Translations under genes and position numbers: made by a program
The notes under the pieces: generated by a model
Seen by the model: the letters and a program-made list of their open reading frames with translations, nothing else
The model's database searches: none
Told to the model about the DNA's origin: nothing
Shown: piece by piece, positions 49,690-59,052 of the stretch
Position numbering within the stretch: position 1 is the first letter of the stretch
Layout of the letters: every line of letters starts with the position of its first letter
Source: Tritrichomonas musculus
Lineage: Eukaryota > Parabasalia > Tritrichomonadida > Tritrichomonadidae
Assembly (NCBI GenBank): GCA_039105265.1
Contig: JAPFFF010000005.1
Location: 868,001 to 932,000, forward strand
DNA: 64,000 nt
Direction: 5' to 3'

Positions 49690-50018
49690 GAATAATAAAA
49701 TAAAAGTTTTAAAAATATGATTTTCTATTGCTCATTGAAAAAATTCTAAATACGAACCATTTCCTCAGAAAAAAAGCAATATTCACAAAATAAATAAAAT
49801 ATTTTTATTTTAACTTTTTGAATTAATGTATTTATCTTTAAGATAAGTGGTTCAACAACTTTTTTTTTAAAATAAAACAAACAAATAATATTCTATCAAT
49901 AAATAACAATGATACAGCTACAATTCTCCGAATAGCAGCGAAATTCTTTCAATGCAGGCTTCTGCCTTCGGAGTCTGAGATTTTAAGAAAAAACCTTTTT
50001 TTTTTTATTTTTATAAAA

Positions 50019-50174
50019 ATGTTTAAGATTGTTTATTCATTCAATAAGCAACAAGAAAAATACTTTTTTCAAGTTCGGAACCAACAACTAACCGTAGAGA
50101 AATTTCTTGATATCATTAGTTTTAAGAATGAAAAATGTTTAGGTTTGTTAAGTCTCGATTTTCGATATCGATAA
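50019..50174 (+). pseudogene. 5' fragment of an unrecognised gene, cut by a dispersed repeat
   Basis: ATG 50019 starts a coding-like frame (MFKIVYSFNKQQEKYFFQVR, then TVEKFLDIISFKNEK). From about 50148 it runs into dispersed repeat copy B and stops at 50174. Only the first ~43 residues look native. Confidence 0.5.
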
Positions 50175-50282
50175 TTGATCCATTTTTCTGATATCAATAT
50201 CAAATCAAAAATTTTATCTCTGATATCAATAATGAATAAAAATAAAAGACGATTAACAATATTGAAAATTTTTTAACGTATT
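50148..50282. repeat. Dispersed ~135-bp repeat, copy B
   Basis: Reverse-complement match (~95%) of 17494-17631. It interrupts the gene fragment starting at 50019. Confidence 0.85.
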
Positions 50283-51603
50283 AAATTTTTTTGAATAGAT
50301 AAGTTTTATTTATAACTTGGAAATTAAATTATCAAAAATTTATTTTATGATATAAATATACTTAGATATTAATTATGAATTTATAAAAGTAATTATATTT
50401 GCATGTCACATAAAATTTAAAATAAATATTTTAAAATATTTTATTTTGTTTTTACAAAGTAGGCAAAATCATTATTTAATTTATAATAAAGAAGTATATA
50501 ATTTTTATTAATCAATAAAATAAATTTCTGCTCGAATATTCTCAAATATTTATTTAAAAGATAATTATTTGAAAAAGTTCGATCGGTAAAAATAAAAAAT
50601 GATTTATTTCAAATTTTTTTTTATATAATTTTAAAGTAAAATGAAATGAATTTATCATAAGTTCTATAAATCCTCTAAAAATCATATTTTGAGCACTAAT
50701 TATATTTTATTTTTTCAATGAACTATCAATTGAATTGAAAGTATAATATTAGTGTATATTGAAACGTATAAAATAAAATCCTAATATAATTATTAGAATG
50801 GCTGTTTTATTTTGATTAAAAAATGAAATATTATTAGTATCACAGCTATTTGAAAATAAGACGTTTTATGTTTAGATATTTAAAGAACGTATAGAGTAAT
50901 CATAAAAACCATTAGTAATTTGTTAATATTATTAAGTTATAAACGTAAAGAATCTTGGATCTTATATTTCTATAGAGTGGATAAAATAAAAAATCAAAAT
51001 TGATGTTTTTTACCTAAAAACTATTAATTTTTATTGTACAAACTAAATAATTGGATTCCAGAGATCATAAATACATTCTTCTTTTTTATATTAATCTTTT
51101 ATAACTGGACTTATCTTATTTTCTACTTTCACTTTTTGAGAGCATTTTTTTGGTTGATATGCCTCTAAAAAAAAAAAAATTAAATAAACAAATAAACTAT
51201 AAAATATATTCATAAAATGAGTTCTTTTTTGACAAGGTTTGTTAGGTCCACGCCAAGTCCGGAGTCCACAAAAAGTCCATGAAAAGTGCATTTGTCCCGG
51301 ATTTTAACAAGTCTATTTTTAAACAAAAAAAAAAAAATATTTTATTTTTACAATTTAAATAAACATTATGACATGTTATATGAAATGAATGAAAATAATC
51401 GTTTTTTATTTAACATGTCATCTTATTCTTTGAGAATGTCAAAAAAAATTGCGGTTACTAAACGTACTGGATTTGTACCTTAAAACCAGGAAATATTTTA
51501 TTAAATGAATAATTAATATTAATATTTATCTATATAGCGATTTTGTATTGAGATAAAGCGATATATTAAAATTTATTTTGACATAAAGTTGTCAATAAAA
51601 TAA

Positions 51604-52191
51604 ATGGATTCTACTGAGAAGATATTCAATGTTACCATTACTGGTTATTACAGTGTAGGGAAAACAAGCCTTATGAAAGCCATGGCAAATACATATGATG
51701 AAAGCATGGGATATACGGCTGAGTTTAGTAACACTGATATTCCTGGAAAAAAATTGAGATTAAAAGAGCATTTAAGTCCTGGTAAATTCTATTTTTATGT
51801 CATGCCAGATTTTTATCGTGATGCAGACGCAGCTATTATTGTTTATTCAATTGATTCATATGATTCTTTTTCCAGTGTTGAAGAATACGCCGACATTATT
51901 AGAAAAAAAAATATTGACAACGTTTTTTTAGTTGAAAATAAAATTGATTTAGAATATGATCATAATAATTATGACAAATTACTCCAAAGAGGATATGGAC
52001 AGAAAAAAGCTGATAAATTAGGATATCGCTTTTACGAAGTTAGCGCGTTACACCACCAAAATACTCAACAACTTGCCATTGATTTATTAATGACTTGTAT
52101 TTCAAATGATAAAAAAAGCAAAAAAGAGCCAATAAATATAAATGATGATCAAAATGAATCTATTTTTAACAGATATTTATCAAAGTGCTGA
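51604..52191 (+). CDS. Atypical small GTPase of the Ras/Rab type
   Basis: 195 aa. G1 GYYSVGKTSL (14-23) is good. G4 ENKIDLE (111-117, NKxD) and G5 EVSALHH are good. The G3 region, where Rab/Ras proteins have WDTAGQE, reads YFYVMPDFYRDADA (~63-76), with no DxxG glycine and no catalytic Gln. A conventional RDADAAIIVYSI strand follows. The C-terminus ends SKC, leaving a terminal Cys that a Rab-type geranylgeranyltransferase might use. It may bind nucleotide without normal hydrolysis. Probable role in vesicle traffic. Flanked by repeats, no operon partner. Confidence 0.8.
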   Translation: MDSTEKIFNVTITGYYSVGKTSLMKAMANTYDESMGYTAEFSNTDIPGKKLRLKEHLSPGKFYFYVMPDFYRDADAAIIVYSIDSYDSFSSVEEYADIIRKKNIDNVFLVENKIDLEYDHNNYDKLLQRGYGQKKADKLGYRFYEVSALHHQNTQQLAIDLLMTCISNDKKSKKEPININDDQNESIFNRYLSKC

Positions 52192-52579
52192 ATAATCGAT
52201 TTGAATAAACATAATTCCTTTTTATTTGCATATATTTTTTTTAATATATCTGATCACAAGTTTTTTATTAGCTGACAATTCCTGATTTATAAGTACCAAA
52301 GAATTCATAACAAATGATGAATTCAATCTTTCTATTTATTTTTAAGGTTCAGATCAACCAAAGAGAGAATCAGGCGGAAATTTGAGAAGAGGTTGAAAAA
52401 AAAAAAAAAAAAAAAAAAAAAGGCGTATTGACATTTTAATCAAAAATTGTCGTTCACTTTTTCAATACATAAATGGTTGTTAAACTTTTTGAATGAAATT
52501 GGTAGTAATACAAAAAGTTTTGATTTTTGAGAGTGTATTGAAAATTAACAAACTTTTTGAAATAAAAAAAATGGATGGG

Positions 52580-52865
52580 AAGATACAGAAGATGACGAGG
52601 TACGGAAGATGAGGTACGGAAGACGAGGTACAAATGACGAGATACAGATGACGAGGCACAAATGACGAGGTACGGAAGACGAGATACAGATGACGAGGTA
52701 AGGAAGACGAGATACAGATGACGAGGTACGGAAGACGAGATACAGATGACGAGGCACAAATGACGAGGTATAGATGATGAGGCGCAAATGACGAGGTACG
52801 GAAGACGAGGTACAAATGACGAGGTACAGATGACGAGGTATAGATGATGAGGCACAAATGACGAG
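52580..52865. repeat. Left-arm minisatellite (GACGAGGTACGGAA / GATACAGAT units)
   Basis: Irregular array of 14-15-bp words (ACGAGGTACGGAAG, ACGAGATACAGATG, ACGAGGCACAAATG). It is the inverted counterpart of the right-arm array at 53253-53850. Confidence 0.85.
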
Positions 52866-52876
52866 TTTCTTTGTTT

Positions 52877-53148
52877 CAGCCGAAGCATTACAAAAAGACA
52901 AGGATGATCAGTAATTTCAACGTCATCCACGCCAGCAACAACAGCAGCCGAAGCATTACAGGAAGACAAGGATGATCAGTAATTTCAACGTCATCCACGC
53001 CAGCAACAACAGCAGCCGAAGCATTACAGGAAGACAAGGATGATCAGTAATTTCAACGTCATCCACGCCAGCAACAACAGCAGCCGAAGCATTACAGGAA
53101 GACAAGGATGATCAGCAATTTCAACGTCATCCACGCCAGCAACAACAA
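52877..53148. repeat. Four 68-bp tandem repeats
   Basis: Units begin at 52877, 52945, 53013 and 53081 (CAGCCGAAGCATTACAGGAA at each start). Nearly identical; inside the long-TIR element. Confidence 0.9.
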
Positions 53149-53252
53149 CATGCTAAGCTGTGATAAATAAACAAATATAATTAAAATAATAAAAAACAAA
53201 AATAATTATTTTTCATATATTAAATTTTATTTATTCAGCAACAACAAAAAGA

Positions 53253-53850
53253 CGAGGTACCTCGTCATCTGTATCTCGTCTTCCGTACCTCGTCATTTGT
53301 GCTTCGTCATTTGTACCTCGTCATTTGTGCCTCGTCATCTGTATCTCGTCTTCCGTACCTAGTCATCTGTATCTCGTCTTCCATACCTCGTCATCTGTAC
53401 CTCGTCATCTGTATCTCGTCTTCCATACCTCGTCATCTGTATCTCGTCTTCCGTACCTCGTCATTTGTGCCTCGTCATCTGTATCTCGTCATTTGTGCCT
53501 CGTCATCTGTATCTCGTCATCTGTATCTCGTCTTCCGTACCTCGTCATCTGTATCTCGTCTTCCTTACCTCGTCATCTGTATCTCGTCTTCCGTACCTCG
53601 TCATTTGTGCCTCGTCATCTGTATCTCGTCATCTGTATCTCGTCATCTGTATCTCGTCATCTGTATCTCGTCTTCCGTACCTCGTCATTTGTGCCTCGTC
53701 ATTTGTGCCTCGTCATCTGTACCTCGTCATCTGTACCTCGTCATCTGTATCTCGTCTTCCGTACCTCGTCATTTGTGCCTCGTCATCTGTATCTCGTCAT
53801 TTGTACCTCGTCTTCCGTACCTCATCTTCCGTACCTCGTCATCTTCTGTA
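53253..53850. repeat. Right-arm minisatellite (CCTCGTCATCTGTATCTCGTCTTCC units)
   Basis: Same word set as the left arm in reverse complement and about twice as long. The frames at 53299-53980 read VICISS/VFRTSS repeats in all three phases and are artefacts of a 14-15-bp repeat without stops. Confidence 0.88.
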
Positions 53851-54011
53851 TCTTCCCATCCATTTTTTTTTTTTCAAAAAGTTTGTTAATTTTCAATACA
53901 CTCTCAAAAATCAAAACTTTTTGTATTACTACCAATTTCATTCAAAAAGTTTAACAACCATTTATGTATTGAAAAAGTGAACGACAATTTTTGATTAAAA
54001 TGTCCATTCGC

Positions 54012-54043
<32 letters not shown>

Positions 54044-54045
<2 letters not shown>

Positions 54046-54515
54046 TGAACCAATTGCAGAAATTGTTATTGAGTCGGCTGCTGCAATCATTTATTTTTAT
54101 TATTATGAAAAAGACGGAGCCATGCTATGAAAATCAGTAAAAAATTTATAGTAGAAGAATAATATAATAAAGTTATCAAAAAGTTTAACTTTTCAGAGCT
54201 AATCGCTATTTATATTATATGTTTTAGTGGGAGTCCATTTTCCATCTTGAATATGATTTAATTTAAAACTTATGATTAATTTAATAAAAAAAAGAGGTAT
54301 AGTCATGAGATCAAAAACCCCCGAGGTATCTTAATTTAAACATAAGATATTACTTAATAAAAAAAGCAGTAATAGTCATTTTTATCTTGGTTTATGCGAT
54401 TAATAAGTAGGTATCTTATTGAATTAATTTAGATATATTTTAGTATCTCTTTTCACCAATGCTAAATGATATAATAACTGTAGAAATCAATAATATTTTT
54501 ATTTAAATGCAAAAA
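54044..54515. other. Intergenic region with gene scraps
   Basis: 54047-54125 is a coding-like scrap (EPIAEIVIESAAAI). 54224-54262 repeats ~38 bp of the kinase-BspA gene (46990-47027). The rest is AT-rich; no gene. Confidence 0.5.
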
Positions 54516-57500
54516 TTAATCCAATTCTAAGTGTTCTTTAAGTTTTGGAATTTGATTTTCAATTCCATCAATTAGCATAAAATCATTTTCAGTGATCAAT
54601 TCCAGTAATCTTTCAAAACTTGGCCTTTCTTCAGGTGAAGAAGACCAACAGCTTTTAATAATTGAGCTTGACAATTGATTTATTGATGAAGGCAAATTCA
54701 AAAATTCGTATTTTCCAATTCCATTGAATTTCGGAAGTTCTCCTTTTGTTACAATGAAATACATAACGACTCCGAATGCATAAACGTCAACCTTTTCATT
54801 ATAAACCACTTTTTCGTCAAAGATTTCTGGAGCCATGAATAAGGGCGTTCCAACGCCACGTGTAATTGAAGCGTAAGTTGTTACATCAGTGAATTTTGAG
54901 ATTCCAAAATCACAAATTTTTACATGTTTTTTATTATTAATTAGAATGTTCTTCATCTTTAAATCACGATGAATAATATCGTTTTCATGTACATATTTCA
55001 TTGCTGAACAAATTTCATAAATGATTCCAACGAGATCAACATCTTCAAGCTCTTTAATAACCTTTTCTAAGTCAAATTTGCAATATTCAAGAAGAATTGC
55101 AGGATTGTGCTCTTTATCACCCAAAAAGAAGCCATAAACTTTGACAATGTTTGGATGATCTAAATTACACAACATTTCATATTCAGAATAAAGACGCTTG
55201 ACTATATCAAAGTCAAATTGGATTTCGTTTTCTTCTTCTTCTTCTTCTTCATTGTCATCATCATCATCATCATCCCAAATTGACTTAGTTTTTGCTTTCT
55301 TCTTTTTTGGTTCATTTGCTCTTATGAAAAGCTCATCGTTCAATATTTTTAAGCAAAGGAAACCTTTGTGTGTGAAACAATTACTGACTCTATAAACAGT
55401 GGATGTTGCTCCTCTTCCTAAACAAGTCTTTTTAGTTAAAAGTTTATTAATTAAATCAGCATCCAAAATCTTTAATTTTTCATCCGAAGATTCTTCATCT
55501 TTGTTTCGATTCTCTTCGTCTTTTTCATATGTAACATAAATTGGCTGCTCAAAAATTTTTGTATCTTGTTGAATGGAAGGATTTTCAATGTTCCAATCTT
55601 TTGTCCAATCGTCAGGCGAATCTCTTCCATTCTTTTGATTCCACTCATCAACAAGAGCAAGAAATCTAGGATCATCCATTCTCATCCCAGCCCTTTTCGA
55701 TTCAATTACACTGTCAAATTTTGGTTCGATAAAAAGAACAAGAATCTCTTCAATTAATTGTATCATGCTCATGTCTGATCTGTAGTTCTGATAAAGAAGA
55801 TCAAATTGAACCAATCCATGATCATTGATATTAGGATGATAAGGAGGATGAACAAACCGAAATTTTGGATATGTTGTTGGGTAATCATCATCAAATTCAA
55901 TTATCAAATAGAACCATTTGTTTTCATACAAAGAACTGTCACAGCCTTTGATTAGCAAACGCCAAACATCAAATCTTTCTTTCAAAGGAAAAACAATAAA
56001 AGTAGAAGAAGGATTTGATACAATTCTCTTTATTTCTTTGACGATTCTATTCATTCTTGGTGTAAAATCAGGATCGTCAAAAATGAATTCAATATACTCC
56101 AAATTTGGAGTTATAGCAATTTGATCATTTTTAGCAAATTCATTCTCATTAACTTCAATTGTTTTATCAAGATTTTCAGGTCCAATGGATCTCAATTCAC
56201 TGAAGTCTTTTGCAACCAAAATTGGATGGCTCATGCGACCAAATTTACGAAGCCTCACATTTGTGAATGCTTCATCAGTAAACATATCAGATGCATCTTT
56301 ATAACTGTTCAAAAGAACCGAAACACCACCAGTAAAGTGTGAAAGACCAGCAACATTCTTTGGAATTTTGTGTGGATCAAAGAAAAATGAATCAACTATG
56401 ATGTTATTTTGAAGAAGGAAATTGGAAACTGATGCCATTTGAGTAGAATTTGCAAATGCGTCTTCGCCATCACACAGAACAATGATTCGAAGAACAGCGT
56501 TTTTATATTTATTAGACACAGCAAGAATTTTTTCAGCAGCAACTTTAACAGCTTGAAATATTGCGCGATCACCTGATGGCGTTTCAGTGTCTACAGAAAT
56601 ATTTGATATAAGTGGAGTCAATTCATTTTTAACATGAATTTCCGAATTAAACATGATTGAGCCAGCAAGCAATAATATATGATTCGCGTAGCATCTGTCT
56701 CTAAAAAGATGGGCCAGTTTTTGAGAAGCAACAAAACGAGTGACTCCGTTATCAAAAAGTTCATTCATGGTTTGTGATTTACAAATGCAGAAGAAAGTGA
56801 TCTGCGCCACTTTATTTGGATCAACAATACCAGTAATATTTCGATCCAAAGAATTAAAATTGAGCAAACTTATTTTGCAAGCTAAGTTTTCTTTTGGTTC
56901 AATTTCAATTTGGCCGACTTCTGGATTGATGTAAACAATCATGCCTTCTGTTTCACTCAAAAACAAAAAAGGACAATTTCTTCCTTTTAAAAGTGACACG
57001 TGATCTAAGTCATACAATGAAGATAACTTTTTCAACTCTTTTGAACTTCTCATTGCAAATTTAAAATCGTCTTCTGTCAGCGAAGGAAGAGAAAATCTTA
57101 TCCAATCATAGTTCTCGAAATCCGGATTGAAAGCAATGATTTTTTCAATTTGTGTTTCATTTTCAATTGTGGAATGGAAAAAGCTTTCATAACCAATGTT
57201 GTAAAAAGGACGCGAGAATTCTGTGCATGGAATTTTGTCGCTAATTTTGATGTTCATGAAAAATGACAGAAATTTTGTCGTTGATGAAAACAAATTTGCT
57301 TTTTCAGGCCAATTTTTACTCATTTCAATGAACAGAACAGACAGTGGGGCCGTTATTTGAATGACAGTTGAGCCAGTGAAGTGACCAGATAATCCAAAAA
57401 GACCGTTAATTAACGGTGCAAAAGGGCAAAATTTTGCAATTGAATGAATCAAAAAGTTCGAATTTGGACCTTTATTTTGAATATAACCTAAAACCGCCGC

Positions 57501-57947
57501 AATTTCACCTAAACCGTTAATATCACTTTCAAAATATGGAGAAAGAAGTGCTTTAAATGATTCATTACTGATGTTACAGATATTGTCTATCGTTTCATTC
57601 AAAATTGAATCAGAAATATTGTCATTGAAAATTACAATTGAATAGAGATAAGAAAGGAAGTCTGGAAATGACTGGATGAACTGGTTAATTGTTGCCCCGT
57701 CAAAGAAGGGAATTCCTCCTGGAAGAAAAAGAAGAATTTTTGTAATTTGACCTTTTTGGCGAATTTCTTTATGATATTTTGCATTTAAATTTTTTAAAAT
57801 TTTCATTTCAATGTCAGACTTGGTGTCTTTATTGATATCAATTTGTATCTTGTCGCCTGCTGTCATGCTTTTGAAGTTGATTGTGCTAAATACTATAAAT
57901 GCCGTTTTGTTTTGGTAGCGGGGTGTAATTATTATTTGTTGTGACAT
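54516..57947 (-). CDS. vWA / inactive E2 (UEV-like) / protein kinase fusion
   Basis: 1143 aa from ATG 57947. Residues ~1-390 are unrecognised. ~410-560 is vWA-like (HILLLAGSIMFNSE, TPSGDRAIF, RIIVLCDGEDAF, LSHFTGGVSVLL), with a degenerate metal site. ~640-760 is a UBC fold (FYLIIEFDDDYPTTYPKFRF, then YHPNINDHGLVQFDLL). HPN is kept, but the position of the catalytic Cys in HPNIxxxGxICLDIL is Gln, so it should bind ubiquitin, not transfer it. ~835-1110 is a kinase: LGRGATSTVYRV, LCLKIL, an acidic loop (DDDDDDDNEEEEEEENE), HRDLKMKNIL, CDFGISK, GTPLFMAPEIF, all catalytic residues present. The same frame is open and coding-like for 63 more codons upstream (to ~58136) without an ATG, so the native N-terminus is probably lost or displaced by the insertion there. 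Confidence 0.82.
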   Translation of the reverse strand: MSQQIIITPRYQNKTAFIVFSTINFKSMTAGDKIQIDINKDTKSDIEMKILKNLNAKYHKEIRQKGQITKILLFLPGGIPFFDGATINQFIQSFPDFLSYLYSIVIFNDNISDSILNETIDNICNISNESFKALLSPYFESDINGLGEIAAVLGYIQNKGPNSNFLIHSIAKFCPFAPLINGLFGLSGHFTGSTVIQITAPLSVLFIEMSKNWPEKANLFSSTTKFLSFFMNIKISDKIPCTEFSRPFYNIGYESFFHSTIENETQIEKIIAFNPDFENYDWIRFSLPSLTEDDFKFAMRSSKELKKLSSLYDLDHVSLLKGRNCPFLFLSETEGMIVYINPEVGQIEIEPKENLACKISLLNFNSLDRNITGIVDPNKVAQITFFCICKSQTMNELFDNGVTRFVASQKLAHLFRDRCYANHILLLAGSIMFNSEIHVKNELTPLISNISVDTETPSGDRAIFQAVKVAAEKILAVSNKYKNAVLRIIVLCDGEDAFANSTQMASVSNFLLQNNIIVDSFFFDPHKIPKNVAGLSHFTGGVSVLLNSYKDASDMFTDEAFTNVRLRKFGRMSHPILVAKDFSELRSIGPENLDKTIEVNENEFAKNDQIAITPNLEYIEFIFDDPDFTPRMNRIVKEIKRIVSNPSSTFIVFPLKERFDVWRLLIKGCDSSLYENKWFYLIIEFDDDYPTTYPKFRFVHPPYHPNINDHGLVQFDLLYQNYRSDMSMIQLIEEILVLFIEPKFDSVIESKRAGMRMDDPRFLALVDEWNQKNGRDSPDDWTKDWNIENPSIQQDTKIFEQPIYVTYEKDEENRNKDEESSDEKLKILDADLINKLLTKKTCLGRGATSTVYRVSNCFTHKGFLCLKILNDELFIRANEPKKKKAKTKSIWDDDDDDDNEEEEEEENEIQFDFDIVKRLYSEYEMLCNLDHPNIVKVYGFFLGDKEHNPAILLEYCKFDLEKVIKELEDVDLVGIIYEICSAMKYVHENDIIHRDLKMKNILINNKKHVKICDFGISKFTDVTTYASITRGVGTPLFMAPEIFDEKVVYNEKVDVYAFGVVMYFIVTKGELPKFNGIGKYEFLNLPSSINQLSSSIIKSCWSSSPEERPSFERLLELITENDFMLIDGIENQIPKLKEHLELD

Positions 57948-58136
57948 AGTGAGCTGCGTGTCTGATTCTGTCGGATAAAAAGTGACAATATCATCTTTAC
58001 GAACATATTTAGATAATATTGCTGCATTTTGTAAATAAGATCCATATACTTTGGCCGATAATTTTGGAATGATCGAAAATTCTTTCTTAACTAAAGTTGA
58101 TATGGCATTAGTAGTATATATAAATGGCGTGATTTT
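57948..58136 (-). pseudogene. In-frame 5' extension of the vWA-UEV-kinase gene without a start codon
   Basis: 63 codons upstream of ATG 57947 read as ordinary protein (FSIIPKLSAKVYGSYLQN, then LSKYVRKDDIVTFYP) and are bounded by TAA just beyond 58136. There is no ATG in them. Probably the remaining 5' part of the original gene, cut at the junction with the repeat-bearing segment. Confidence 0.55.
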
Positions 58137-58162
58137 TTAACGTCCCTTCGGGTCCGTTAAAA
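58135..58162. other. Hairpin at the segment junction
   Basis: TTTTAACG (58135-58142) pairs with CGTTAAAA (58155-58162), and CCC with GGG inside. It sits exactly where the coding-like sequence of the kinase gene stops. Confidence 0.5.
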
Positions 58163-58189
58163 CATCCCTCCATTTATCGGCCAGAAACG

Positions 58190-58550
58190 ACTTTTTGAAT
58201 AGATATAAGGTCACCGAACTTTTTGAGAGCTTACTTGTCTGGCCAGATAATTCAATAGGTATTTGTCCGGCCAAGAGATTGAGAGGTATTTTAGCCACTT
58301 AAGAGATTGAGAGGTAATTTAGCCATTTAAAAGATTGAATAGGTATATGGCCTTTGAACTTTTTGAGAAGGTATCTGTCCGGCCAAGAAATTGAATAGGT
58401 ATTTGTCCGGCCAAGATATTGAATAGATACTTGTCTGGCCAAGAGATTGAGAAGGTATCTGGCCATCGAACTTTTTGAGAAGGTATTAGGTCGATGAACT
58501 TTTTGAGAAGGTATATGGCCTTTGAACTTTTTGAGAGAGTTCCTCGTCAA
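58190..58550. repeat. Degenerate ~28-bp tandem repeats (GGTATTTGTCCGGCCAAGA / AACTTTTTGAGA words)
   Basis: About a dozen diverged units mixing GGTATyTGkCCGGCCAAGA, GATTGAgAGG and GAACTTTTTGAGAAGG words. No coding sense. It separates the hairpin junction from the Q-rich ORF. Confidence 0.75.
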
Positions 58551-58600
58551 GTATATTTTTTCTAAATGTTTGATGATTTCAGTTCATTTTTTAAAAGAGA

Positions 58601-58978
58601 ATGAATCAACAATTTGTCTTCGCCCCAAGACAGTTTCATTTTTCCAGGCAATCTGAATTAGATTATGAATACGCCGACCCTACTTGGTGTGGCTATAATT
58701 CATTGGCCAGTCTAAGAATCAAATCTCTCGAAAAGGAAAAAAATGAAGAATACAAGAAATTTGTTCAATCCGAGAAAGAGAGAGAAGCTCAAGAACGAGC
58801 AAATTGGTATCGACAACAAGAATATCAAAGACAGCAGCTAGAAGCTGAAAGACAACGACTTGGAATACCTCAATTGGAACAAACTATCCAGCAACAACAA
58901 CATTTGATTCAACAACTCCAACAACAACTTCAGAATCAAAATCATTTTGCCAAAGAATCATCTGCTAAAACAACATAA
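58601..58978 (+). CDS. Small Gln/Glu-rich coiled-coil protein
   Basis: 125 aa, starting MNQQFVFAPRQFHFSRQSEL. A short conserved-looking N-terminal part (YADPTWCGYNSLASLRI) is followed by a coiled coil (~45-118) that becomes glutamine-rich (QQQQHLIQQLQQQLQNQN). No family recognised. It precedes the giant ORF by 74 bp on the same strand and shares its Gln-rich style, so the two may belong to one element or transcription unit. Confidence 0.6.
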   Translation: MNQQFVFAPRQFHFSRQSELDYEYADPTWCGYNSLASLRIKSLEKEKNEEYKKFVQSEKEREAQERANWYRQQEYQRQQLEAERQRLGIPQLEQTIQQQQHLIQQLQQQLQNQNHFAKESSAKTT

Positions 58979-59052
58979 ATAAAAAATTTTTTTTTACTAC
59001 TTTTTTACCCTATTCTTTTTTTTTTTATTCTTCAAGAAAAACATTATCGAAA

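Larger units (their letters stand above)
49690..51603. other. AT-rich intergenic region with gene and repeat fragments
   Basis: Holds a 51-codon gene fragment (50019-50174), dispersed repeat copy B (50148-50282) and otherwise AT-rich sequence. A GC-richer patch around 51240-51300 and a short frame ending 51483 (SKKIAVTKRTGF) are not identifiable. Confidence 0.5.
52422..54012. mobile_element. 1.6-kb element with ~155-bp TIRs, inserted in a poly-A tract
   Basis: The left end (GGCGTATTGACATTTTAATC, 52422-) and the inverted right end (to 54012) agree almost perfectly for ~155 bp; the similarity then continues into inverted minisatellites. It is flanked by 26 A (52396-52421) and 31 A (54013-54043). 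The interior holds the two minisatellite arms, four 68-bp repeats (52877-53148) and ~100 bp of AT-rich DNA. No transposase, so non-autonomous. The long open frames across the arms come from the repeat unit and are not genes. Confidence 0.82.

Noticed and set aside
52877-53148. Regular 68-bp repeats considered as a CRISPR-like array
   Set aside because: Units are contiguous tandem repeats without unique spacers, in a eukaryotic genome, inside a TIR element.
53299-53980. Long overlapping frames of ~170-210 codons in all three phases, and their antisense counterparts at 52454-52969
   Set aside because: They are translations of a 14-15-bp minisatellite that lacks stops, open in every phase. No start context or domain, and they lie inside a mobile element.
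55198-55395. Plus-strand Ser-rich frame opposite the acidic loop of the kinase
   Set aside because: Antisense of GAT/GAA repeats; no independent evidence.
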